Source of the DNA: Mastacembelus armatus
Taxonomy: Eukaryota > Chordata > Actinopteri > Synbranchiformes > Mastacembelidae
Direction of reading: 5' to 3'
Assembly (NCBI RefSeq): GCF_900324485.2
Contig: NC_046634.1
Coordinates: 6,961,501 to 7,025,500 of the forward strand
Length of the DNA: 64,000 nucleotides
Of this stretch, positions 22,899-33,300 are shown piece after piece. Every line of letters begins with the position of its first letter. Positions within the stretch are counted from its first letter, which is position 1. Both the position numbers and the translations under genes were made by a program. The notes under the pieces are model-generated. The model was not told where the DNA came from, did no database searches, and saw nothing but the letters and a program-made list of their open reading frames with translations.

Positions 22899-22979
22899 CC
22901 CAGTGACATGTCAGACAAGCTGTACATCTCTGTGAAGGCCAAGGACCATCTGACCATCTTCTACTGCTGGGATGGAAAG
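22899..22979 (+). other. 81-bp exon-like segment, copy 3 (unrecognised)
   Basis: Identical to 13,365-13,445 as far as I can read, with acceptor CTGCAG and donor GTCAGT. The 420 bp upstream (22,481-22,898) copy 12,936-13,364. Confidence 0.3.
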
Positions 22980-23275
22980 GTCAGTGCAAATATGTGACTG
23001 AACTTCAGATGAGAGTTTGAGAAGAGGATTCAGATCAGTGTGAGATTAATGAATTTAGGATATGTAAAACAAGATGACTTTAAGCAGCTACAGTAGATAT
23101 GACCTTCATCTATCCCAACCAATGGGGATTTAAAATAACTGACACATGTCCTGGATTAAATAATCACATTTGCTGAGTCGCCCACAGTATTATACACATT
23201 TTGTTGTGCAGTCTAAACCAAGTGAACTGACCAAAAAATTTACTTTTTTGCAAGGCATGATGGGAGGATGGATGA

Positions 23276-23605
23276 TTGCATAAATTAGAAACAAAACTTT
23301 TGAAGTGTTTGAGCCACTTCCTTAGTTTGAATAACAACATGGAAAGTTGCTACTTGACTTGTTTACCTGTTTTCATCCCTTTGTTGCATCATTGCACTTT
23401 ATTTTGTAACACCTCAGATTGGCCTGGTGCCTCAGTGGGTTAGAGGTGCTACTTTCTAGGGTCATCAGAGAAGAGTTGAACTAATGAGACACACCTCTCA
23501 GTTGTGTTTTGCTGTTTAGGGAGAAACTATAATTTGATCTCAGAGGTATTTCTGTGTCTATGTGCATAGTTTCATGTGTTTATGAGTGATAGATGTTACA
23601 TCATG
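23276..23605. repeat. Unit-wide conserved block, copy 4
   Basis: Fourth copy of the 330-bp block described at 9,470. It is followed at 23,608 by ACCCATTTTCAGGGCCCTGG and an open frame to 23,827. Confidence 0.55.
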
Positions 23606-23621
23606 GATTTACCCATTTTCA

Positions 23622-23827
23622 GGGCCCTGGTCCAGTACTTTGAACTGCTTAGTAACTTTTCAACTTTGGTGAAGTTCACTCCTGAACTAATTATCCACAC
23701 TGCAGAAGACAGAAAGCTTCCAGCAGAAACAGTGCCCACACCAGTGAGAATCAGAAGTTTTAAAGTTGTAGTCTGCAGTCTGTTAGGGAATTTGGAAAAC
23801 TGTGATCCAGAGAAAATCTGGGAGTGA
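23622..23827 (+). pseudogene. Second exon-like segment (unrecognised)
   Basis: After an acceptor-like CCCATTTTCAG the frame reads ALVQYFELLSNFSTLVKFTP and continues to 23,827. The counterpart at 14,097 in unit 2 differs after STLVK and does not stay open. With the 81-bp segment upstream on the same strand it could be part of a gene remnant copied with the type B unit. I recognise no domain. Confidence 0.2.
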
Positions 23828-25767
23828 CGGGGTCCTGGTGGTGTGATGGTCTAGATAGATATTCAGATACATTTGTGGTTGTGAAGAAGCTGGTTTCATT
23901 CCCTTAACTCCATAAGTTCCAGGAGTGAACTTGGATGTTTTTTTTTTTAGATGACTTGGCAGACCATGTCAAACCAGGGGTCACTGCACAGTTTGTTAAA
24001 ACGGATTTTTAAATTCAAGATTGAACTCGTCACTTTTTGGCCATCAATTTAACTGACCAGCACAATGACCACAGGGTTAGGTCATATATCTGTTGGTCTT
24101 CGTCAAATCTTTCTCATCCTCTTTAGTGTATCAGACTTTAAAGGCCAGTAGCTGACTAAGGACTGAACACACAACTTCATAAGTATTAAACAGTAATTCA
24201 TCTGGACCAGGGTACTGGAAAATGTCTTGACAGGGGATTTCATTCTACATTCTGGATTTCAAAGCAGATGAATGGCTCTGAGTAGTCAGAAAAATGGAAC
24301 TGTGAAAAGGTGTTGACCAGTATATCTGTGTTGCTTAATAAAACATACACTGGCAAAACAGGAAAAACACACTTGTACTTGTTAAAGGTTTCACCTGTAG
24401 CGGCTCAAACAGGAATGAAGTTTGGAGTTACTGAGAACCGGCTACAGTTTTTATGGACTGTAAAGATCAGACGTGTGGGTGTTTTTGAAGAACTGCTCTA
24501 AAATATAGTTAAATTTTTTGTATTTCCAAGCTAATGTTAGCATAGCATTGAGTTTTGAAAATGGTTTGTCGCTGTTATCACTGTTATGCAATACAGCCCC
24601 CTACTGATGTGGATGATGATACTACAGTTGAACCTTGGTGTGCATAAAATCAGCTACAGGCTATGGTTTATCATTTTGTTATTTTTAAATACTGCCCCTC
24701 AGGAAACTAATAGATACTGGTACCTATTTGTTGAAGAACTTTACTGAATAAAACTGATAACTGAATCAAATTTTTATTTGAGACAGCTGTGCTTTCAAAT
24801 GCAAAGATAAAGAGAGCCATATTTATATTGATTTCATTATTTTTTTTGTTACTTGCTATGAAGAAGTGCATTGGAGTTATAGTAAATGCTGGATGATACT
24901 GATTACAGGAACACACAACTGCATATCTTGATAATTCTATGGAGGCAGAGTAAATGTTTAGAAAAATAGTGCAGTGCCTGAAGAGTATAAAAGTAAAGAT
25001 TTAAATGTTAAGCAGATTGGAAAAATAAAAGAAATAGACCATCTGACACAGCAAAACCATGAAGTTATGGAAAGACGTTTTTCTTTTTATGGCAGTGAGT
25101 TAAAGACAAAATAAACATGTTCTTACAGTTAAGTATCAAATATGGAAATTGTGATCAGATTGACAAGACTTGCCAAAAGTCCGTACTGGTAAAAATGCAA
25201 GTACTGAATAATTTAGGGAATCAACAGGGAAGCAAACAAACTTACTGTCTAGTCTGATTTATTGTAGTGCATCATAATGAACTAAAATGTATTATTTAAT
25301 TTTATCAGATGTTCATCTCATTTGTTTTACACCTTGGTTGTGGACATATTTATCAAAGTGTAGTAAATTTTTTCTAGGATTTCTTGATTCTTATGACAGT
25401 CTAGGGGCAGCAAGAATGATAGGTGAAAAATATATTTGTTGTATTTATCATGTAGACACATGTTCACATGTTGTCTTTATATTTGTAGGTTTAATAATAT
25501 TTTGCTGCCAGGCTCTAAAATGTTGCAAATAACATTTCATTCAAAGTCAGTAGAACAGCATTTACCATGAGACATCACATAAACCAGGGTTAATGTGCTT
25601 TTCTCAGCGGTGAGTGTGTATTCATGATAAAAACCTGTTTTACAGCATGACTCTGTAACAAAATGAGAAACTGTGTCTCTGAGGCTGCAGCAGAACAGGC
25701 TGCTCAGAGGTGAGACAGTTTTTCCCAAACACTGTAAATTGACATTCATTGATACTTTGAGCCCTCT
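23828..25767. other. Spacer and 3' flank of TAAR copy 5
   Basis: No gene. 24,510-24,690 resembles 5,750-5,890 next to stoml2. 25,080-25,767 matches the 3' flanks of the other receptors. Confidence 0.45.
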
Positions 25768-26754
25768 TTACATGATCTTGACCTCTCTGGAGTGATCCTG
25801 CAGTATTTTGAGTGTGAAGATGAGTTTGATAGCTTTTCTAAACCAGGGGTAGAACAGAGCATAAATCAGAGGGTTTAAACAAGAATTCAGCATCATGATC
25901 CAAAGCAATATGGCATAATAGGACAAGCTCGTAGAGGTGTCTATACCTGCAAGAACAGGATAGTAATATGGACAGTAACAAATTAAAAACACAGCTATCA
26001 GAATCCCCAGAGTCCTGGCTGCCTTCCTCTGTGATTTTTTAGCAGTCGGAGCCGCTCTGGCATCAGTAGCAGCAACCTGTGACTGAATTACACGTGCCTG
26101 AGAAAGGGCAACCACAAACACCTTGATATACAGCACAACCATGACAGTACAGGGTCCAACAAAAGTCATAAACAGGTCAACACTTCCTGCTATAGAGTTG
26201 ACAACCACCACACACTCCCCTGTACAGGAGCTGAATCTGTCTGGGTGCCCTAAGTGGTCCATTAAAATCAACCCATTGTAGGTAAATGAACAGGCCCAAC
26301 AGAGACAGATACAGATTTTAACATTAGTCAGGGTGACCCGAGAGGAGTGGAGTAGTGGGTCACAGATGGTCAGGTAACGGTCTATGGATATAAGCACCAT
26401 GTGACCCAAAGAACTAGAGCTCAGACAGTAAAAAACATAAGGAGCCAGAGCACACAAAATCTTCCCCAGCAGCCAGCATGTCTCAGTGTAGCGCAGGCCT
26501 TCGACTGGCATTACCAGCAACCCCATGCCCAAGTCAGTCACAGCCAGAGACTGGAGCAGGGTGTTGGTCGGGGTGTGGAGCTGCCGAAAGTGAGAGATGG
26601 AGAAAATAACGAACGAATTGAGTAACACAGTGAGCAGAGAGACAGATGTGAGCAGGGTGTAGAGCAGAGCAGTCTCAGAGTATGGTCGAAGCAGACGCCT
26701 GCAGGAGGTGTTGAGGTTGGGGAAGCAGAGCGGGGTCCCCCCTGTGTCGTCCAT
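25768..26754 (-). CDS. Trace amine-associated receptor-like, copy 5 (type A)
   Basis: 328-aa TAAR-family receptor, intact, starting MDDTGGTPLCFP like copy 1. The TAAR signature NSCLNPLIYALFYPWF and DRY are present. Position 3.32 is Phe108, 5.42 is Asp193, 6.48 is Tyr260 and 7.42/7.43 are Met287/Met288. TM3 (APYVFYCLSSSSLGH) mixes features of copies 1 and 3. The second extracellular loop is MDHLGHPDRFSSC. It is the first receptor of the array in its own transcription direction, and nothing of the kind lies between it and tRNA-Ile. Probable olfactory amine receptor; ligand unknown. Confidence 0.93.
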   Translation of the reverse strand: MDDTGGTPLCFPNLNTSCRRLLRPYSETALLYTLLTSVSLLTVLLNSFVIFSISHFRQLHTPTNTLLQSLAVTDLGMGLLVMPVEGLRYTETCWLLGKILCALAPYVFYCLSSSSLGHMVLISIDRYLTICDPLLHSSRVTLTNVKICICLCWACSFTYNGLILMDHLGHPDRFSSCTGECVVVVNSIAGSVDLFMTFVGPCTVMVVLYIKVFVVALSQARVIQSQVAATDARAAPTAKKSQRKAARTLGILIAVFLICYCPYYYPVLAGIDTSTSLSYYAILLWIMMLNSCLNPLIYALFYPWFRKAIKLIFTLKILQDHSREVKIM

Positions 26755-26935
26755 CAGGGAGGGGAGGAGCAGAGCTGAGCTGGTGGCAAAACAAGTTGAC
26801 TAAACTTCCTGACAGACAGTTAATTTATCTCTTACACCACTCTCTGACTTTTTCAATAATCCTAAGAGATGATGTAACTTCTGTTCCTCGTCATCATCAT
26901 CATCATCTTTAACCTCATCAGCCCCTCTCCTTTTT
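26755..26935 (-). promoter_or_regulatory. Conserved proximal 5' flank of TAAR copy 5
   Basis: Shared flank, with a CATCATCATCATC run near 26,893. It ends in TTTAACCTCATCAGCCCCTC as in the other units. Confidence 0.4.
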
Positions 26936-27581
26936 CTCTTCCTCCATTATAATTCACATTTATCTTTAGTTTTTTTACATCCAAATCGTTTCCATATACC
27001 ACATTGACTGAAGGCATTACTAAAGTTTGCCCACTGGCTTTGTTGAAGTTTAATCAACTCTGTTAAAGCCTATTATCTAACAAATCAAACTTTCTAATGC
27101 AAGTTATGCTAGGGTAAACTTTAAAACAACCAAACCATATCTAGCAATCCAATTCTGTCTTGTAAGAATCAGTTCTACATTTTTGTTAAATATGCTTATT
27201 CACAACAGCCAGTAGGAGCCAGCTAATCCACCTGCCTGGAAACTGCTTATAGTGGTCCACTTAGACCACCATAATCACAGAGCCTCATTTTTGCACTTCA
27301 GGTTTTGAGATTTAATCAGTTTAAGCTTTTTGTTACATTCTGGACAGTCAGAGCAGTTGTCTCCCCTCTTCCAACTCTTTGTGCTTATCTAAGCTAACCA
27401 CCTGGTGCCTCCAAGGTCATACTCATTTTACAAAAGTAGAGTGATATCAGTCTTCTTTTTTACTTTCTGGAAAGGATGCAGTATTTCCCAGATTGTTTAA
27501 CTTTTTTTTTCTGCAGTCTAAACCATGGGAACTAGCCTCAAAATTCAGTTCTTTCAATGGCTTGATGATGATTGATGGATG
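26936..27581. other. Spacer of unit 5 without the exon-like segment
   Basis: No gene. The 81-bp segment is absent. Homology to the other units resumes near 27,513 with CTGCAGTCTAAACCATGGGA. Confidence 0.4.
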
Positions 27582-27915
27582 ATTGCATAAACTGAAAAAC
27601 AAAACTTTTGAAGTGTTTGAGCCACTTCCTTAGTTTGAACAACAACATGGAAACTCGCTACTTGACTTGTTTACCTGTTTTTATCCCTTTGTTGCATCAT
27701 TGCACTTTATTTTGTAACACCTCAGATTGGCCTGGTCCTTTAGTGGGTTAGAGGTGCTACTTTCTAGGGTCATCAGAGAAGAGTTGAACTAATGAGACAC
27801 ACCTCTCAGTTGTGTTTTGCTGTTTAGGGAGAAACTATAATTTGATCTCAGAGGTATTTCTGTGTGTCTATGTGCATAGTTTCATGTGTTTATGACTGAT
27901 AGATGTTACATCATG
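27582..27915. repeat. Unit-wide conserved block, copy 5
   Basis: Fifth copy of the 330-bp block described at 9,470. It is the most distal unit element before the array ends. Confidence 0.55.
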
Positions 27916-28059
27916 CAGTTGTTCTATAGTAGTTCAGAGGTGACCAAGTAAGTTAATGAAAAACTGTCTTAAAGTATACTCCATACATATCATCTGCAAC
28001 AAATCTGGGTACATATTTAACAAAAAAAATGAAATTAATTTGAAATACATTTCTTACAG

Positions 28060-28575
28060 TTATGTTTTGTTCCAGTGCTAATGGGCCAGGAGATACCCTG
28101 CCAGTATACTGAGATGGCTGCCTATTTGAGGACCCAGAAACTACTCACAATGCATGGAGGCTTCCACCTTCAGTCCAGCAACCAGCTGGAAAAAGGATGG
28201 ACATGGTCTGTTAAGTGTCAAGGTCGTGAATGAAACCCAGGGCATCCAAGAGTCTATCAGCAAGATGGCACCAGGAGGCAAGCTGCTGAGAGAATGTCTG
28301 AGACGGGGACAAATGGCCAACCATAGAAGGTGCCATGGGATAAGACCCTGCATGGGAAGTACCACTGCCAGATAGCTGAAGTGGCTGACATCAGGAAATC
28401 CTACCAGTCACTTGAAGACCTGGCCTGTCAGCACTCAGGAACTTATCAAGCCACTGCCAGTGCCACAGACTTGTGGGTGCTGCTGCTTGTTATCCTTGGA
28501 CTGATGTTTGTGCCCTTTTCTCCTGCAAATACTGATGAAAGAGATTCACTGTCTTTTAAATTCATTTACCCTTAG
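28060..28575 (+). pseudogene. Exon-like remnant with possible membrane segment (unrecognised)
   Basis: After an acceptor-like TTTTGTTCCAG, one frame reads LMGQEIPCQYTEMAAYLRTQ. A second frame holds SWKKDGHGLLSVKVVNETQG. A third, at 28,330-28,575, ends with SATDLWVLLLVILGLMFVPF, which looks like a transmembrane segment. Protein-like text in three frames within 500 bp suggests a decayed gene, perhaps the parent of the exon-like pieces in the receptor units. The family is not recognised, and chance cannot be excluded. Confidence 0.22.
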
Positions 28576-29532
28576 CTTAGTGTGTTGTCCTAGTACTGGT
28601 ACAATGAACTTTTTTGGTAATTAAAGGGAATTGTATTTGTAATAGTTAATAGGTTTCTTTTTATTGTCTTCTACTCATCGCTAATCTGGTTAATCTAATA
28701 TTTAAAACATATTTCTTGTAAACTACAATAGAAATTATCTTCTTGTGTTTATCAGTAACAACTGTAGCTGCTTGTGCCACTCTGCAGCCGGATTTCACGT
28801 TTTGAGGACAGAGAACTTACCATCTCCTGCAGAACAGGTATGCCACAGAAAACACATTGATGATGAAAACTGTCTTTTACCTTGGAGAGAGGAACTATGT
28901 TCCTGCATAAGGCCTCCTTCTGCATGAAGCCAGATAAATGTTCTCAAGAGGGTCCCTGGAAACTGATGAAAGAGGCTCTGAATTTTAACTCATTTAATGT
29001 CGGACCAGAGTTTTATTCTGAATGTATTTTATATATATCTTCTTTTTATTTGTCAGTGCATATTGCATGTATATTGGTAACACTTACGTTTTCAATGCAT
29101 CATTTTAATTTAAAATAGCATAAATTGTAACACCTAAGTATCATACAACAAAATATTGATGCATTTCACAACTGGTTATATACAGCCAAGAAATTAGGGC
29201 TGTAGTTAACGATTATTTCAATTATTGTTTAATCTTATTGTCGTGACTAAGTATTTGCTCCGTCTAGTAAAGGGGAAATGGTGCCCAGTGTCTGCCCAAA
29301 ATGTCGCTAACCTTGACCACGAGTGGAAAATCCAGAAATATTCAGCTTAAATCAGATAGCAAAAATAAGCATGGAATGAACACGTTTGAGAAGCTTTAAC
29401 CTGCAAATATTTAGATTTTTCTGTGCTTGCATCGAGTAACCTTTGCAGCTCCAAAAGTAATGAATGACTACTGCGGTATTATGTTGTAAATAAAGCGCTG
29501 CGTAATTTTGTTACGTGGGAAAATAAAGATTT
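28576..29532. other. Intergenic
   Basis: No gene. 29,185-29,240 (GGGCTGTAGTTAACGATTAT) resembles the end of a very widespread fish repeat with GATTAAT-rich sequence; only a short, decayed piece is present. Confidence 0.35.
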
Positions 29533-29606
29533 TGGCCCGTACGGGGATCGAACCCGCGACCTTGGCGTTATTAGCACCACGCTCTAACCAACTGAGCTAA
29601 CCGGCC
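29533..29606 (-). tRNA. tRNA-Ile (anticodon AAT)
   Basis: On the minus strand this 74-nt gene begins GGCCGGTTAGCTCAGTTGG, with the A box in that stretch. It has AAT as anticodon in the loop CTAATAA and the B box GGTTCGATCC. The acceptor pairs GGCCGG... with ...GGGCCA, in line with tRNA-Ile. There is no intron. A T-rich stretch (TTTATTTTC) follows as a probable RNA polymerase III stop. It looks functional. Confidence 0.95.
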
Positions 29607-29884
29607 ATGTTTGGTTTGGGCTCATGCGCCACACTTAAAGGGACAGTCTAACTTGGCTGTAGTTAGTTTGTTGTTTGAACATCATTAGTTAAGAACAAAA
29701 CTTCATTAGTTAATACACAGCACAATTTATGCCGTGTATTAACTGCACAACCTAACTTAAGGCCACAACCCCCCACAACAAAAAAGTTCGGAATCGGAAA
29801 AAATCGGGAATGGCGGCATCTTCCCGTCTTTCTCTGCGAGCAGGGCCCGTTGCTATAGTTACTCCTGAGAGAGGGCGAGACTGC

Positions 29885-29909
29885 TCACGTGATCCAGCAA
29901 GATGGCGAC
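29885..29909 (+). promoter_or_regulatory. chn1: chn1 alpha-2 promoter: E-box and YY1-like site
   Basis: TCACGTGA (29,885-29,892) is a palindromic E-box of the USF/MITF/TFE type. AAGATGGCGAC (29,899-29,909) fits the YY1 consensus often found at start sites. A likely 5' UTR exon then ends with GGAT before GTGAGT at about 29,933, and the next exon starts after TTTCTTTCAG at 30,259. Motif reading only. Confidence 0.45.
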
Positions 29910-30340
29910 TACAATGTAGAATGGATGTGGATGTGAGTGGTACGCGTTATTAACCAGCCTTTAAATTAATATACCTTTGTATTATTTCTCACTGTTACCA
30001 GCTGTCGTCGGGACACTTACAGCATGGGACACCGTTAGAAAGAAAATATTTTTTACAGTGTGATGTAAAAGACACCAGTCAGCTTCGTTTTATCCAGCCT
30101 GCCAACAAAAGTAACGCGGACCGACTGGCTAACGTTAGCTCTCTAATAATTTGCCATTGATCACTGATTGCTTATCGTTAGTCAGCTGTTTTCTCTTTAA
30201 CCACAGTCATTGACTGGATAGTTTCATCTCATTCTTCTCTTTGTCTGTTTTCTTTCAGGATTGAAACTAAGTAGATCCGTTTGGCTGGAAATTTGGATCT
30301 GCTGGGTTATTGTTCATCATCATCATAACAGAGAATCAAG

Positions 30341-33300
30341 ATGGCCCTAAATGTCTTTGGTAAGCAGCATTACACCTCAGGTGATGGCCGTTGTGCCCAT
30401 GCCTGTGGGAATTTTGTGGTTCACTCACAGTCTGAGCACCAATGCTGTGGGAGGCAGGTTACTCTTTTAGTTATCTGGGTTGTCTAATATTTTCTCTGCC
30501 AACTGGGTGAGGCAAGTAAAAATATCATGGGTCCAGTAGCCAAAGACTACAAGTCAGTTTATTCATGCACTTTCCTTAAGTATCAGTTTGAAAACATTTC
30601 AGCTGAGTACATGTCAGGGGTTAATGTGGCACCTCTTACCTACTCCACAATATTTATTCACCAATTATTGGAACTTCATACTTTTATAATGAAATTATAT
30701 ACTAATCAAAAGATGCATTTCTTTATAGACCAAACAGTATAGAAAATAATTAAAACACCACATCAATGCCAGTTATCAATAATAACTGATTGTAGCATGA
30801 ACGCGCTGCTTACGAGTCCACTGTAATGCATCTGCAGTAATAACTGAAGACATAACTCGTGTACACACTGATGGGTCTATTTCTGTCACATGAGTACTTT
30901 GATTTTTTCATATTTTGTTACATTTTGCTGGTGATAGTTGTGTGCCTTTACAGAAGGAAATCTTTGAATGCAGATGTTTTACTGTTCATGGATTATTTTT
31001 TTATTGTGTTATATTTACTTATCGAAAATCACTAACGGCTGCTAACAAGTCATAACTGAAAGTGACAAGAAGTAGTCACTCAAAACTGGTTTAATCTTTA
31101 ACAATACCAAGTATTTTAGAATCTTAATTCATGTATTTCAATGTAAAATATTCATCAAGAGACCTGGAACTAAATGTCCTAACCTGTTCCAAAAGAGACC
31201 TGTAACTAAATGCCCGGGTCTGATTGTAGTTTAGTGAAGGTCTCTATTTACTATTATAAGTTGTACTAAGCAATTCAAATGCATCTTTTTTGTTAACTTC
31301 TGTGTATGATTGGGAAATAAGAAATAAATGTATCAAAAAATAAGTAAAATGTTCACAAAACTCAACTGAAGATGCACTACTGCAGTGAAAGTACTAGATT
31401 TTATGTTTCCACCTCTATTGCAGATACTGTGGTGTCAGTAGTTGAGATGTCTGGTTTCTACTTTGAGTGGGAGGGGGAGACACTTGCCCAGGGAGGATTT
31501 GGAGTTATTTTGAAGACAGGATACCGGGACTGCAAGTGTTGAATAGATAAGGCTTGTAGAGTGAACACAGAGTACACCGAGACAGGAAATGGCTTAGTTT
31601 TACACACTTAGAGAAGTTGGAAGACGACATATTCCTGAATTTGCAAAGCCAAAGTGTAGTCTTACAATGCATTTAAATCTCGCATCACATAATTTTATTT
31701 TTTAAACCTCAAAGTTAACAAATTTTAGATTTGTGTTTGGGAGATATAGTTATTTTTATATTTATAAAGAATAGAAAGAGTATTTGTGTTTATACAGAAA
31801 TAAAAACAGTACATTGAACAATCCTGCTTTTGTCTCCTTTTGTATGAGACAAAGGGAGTTTTATTTGTAGAAATGTGGCTATATGCAATCTTAAATCTAC
31901 CTTGCACTGCAGCAGTGTTGTGAATTAGCACATTTGCATCACATTAGTGAGCACCCATGAATCACGTACAGCACTGAATTTAAATGGGGCTAAGGAAAGA
32001 TTCCACAGCTAATGCGGTTGACAGTTTTCAGTGAAAATGTTCAGTAGCTCCTGCAGAGTTCAGCCAAACTCCAAATGGGTGCTTAGGGCTAGAGTTATTT
32101 GGTTGAAGTCCAATTTATTCTAATATTAAGTGTTTCTTATGGTCTGCTACAGCAGAACAAACATTAAATGACTGTCATCCATCTGCGATTTCACTTAAAG
32201 CAGGTAGGCCCATGGGGGGTGACAGCAAAAGAAAGATAAATGAAGAGGCATTGACAAGCCATCTTTTCTGAAAAGGAATATAAATAATGGTTTTACAGCT
32301 TGTTATGCTCTGCTTCATACATTTATTTATTAAGTCACTGTGTTTTTTGATGGAAAAGAACATCAACCTGATAACCCAGGATAACTGTACAGAGACTAAA
32401 GTTAAAAACAGTTTGATTTCACATCTCTTGCTGTCGGCATTATAACAGATTTTGAAGATGTTTTACGAAGCTTGTTTATTTGGTAGTAAATCTTTCTTGT
32501 GCAGTTTGTGTTCAGCTGGTCATGTGGTTTTCTTGCAAAGCAGCAATTGTGAAACCATCAACCAGTGTTTGAGCTGCTTGACTGAAATGTCAAAGAGATA
32601 CTAGCTGTTGTTAAATAAATTTAAAATAGGAAAGATGATGAAATGAAGAGCGTGATTCCTGATCTAGTCTGGCTGATGGATTATCTGAACATTATACCAG
32701 AGCAGGCAATCAGCCCTCATACCTATCATATTTCCTCCACTAGGGGGCACTGTGGGAAAGAGAATTGAGTTGGAGGAGCTTTGCAGATGTTTAATGTTAT
32801 TGCGTTTTTTCTGTCCTCAGATCATGATGAATACAGGCCACCAGTGTGGAAGTCCTATTGTAAGTGTCAATAGTACTTTTCTCTTTATTTTTTCTGGGCT
32901 GAATCATTACTTACTTGTTTTTTTTCTGATGTGACCGGCTGTTTTGTTGTCATGACTATGCTTCACCAAATTTGATGAAAAATATTCTGCTCTTCCTTGT
33001 CCTCCATTATGTCCTTCCTGGTGATGACAGTCCTTTAGCTTATGATGATCTTTGTGTTTCCCCTCCACAGTGTACCAGCTCCAACAGGAGGCACCCCACC
33101 CACGCAGACTCACCTGCACGTGTGAGGTGAGACCTCACTTCTTAATTGTAACCAGCCAGTGTTTCATCAGTCTGTCAGTCTTTGTTTTATTCTTGGAAAT
33201 CTAATATCTAATATAATACTTAGGTTTTTGGGAGCACTCAGTTGCTGTTTTATTTGCTTCTCTTGGTATAAAAAAAAATGAACCAGGGATGTTATCTTGT

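Noticed and set aside
29185-29240. Full transposon beside tRNA-Ile
   Set aside because: Only a short decayed stretch resembling the end of a common fish repeat; no second end or coding part is seen.
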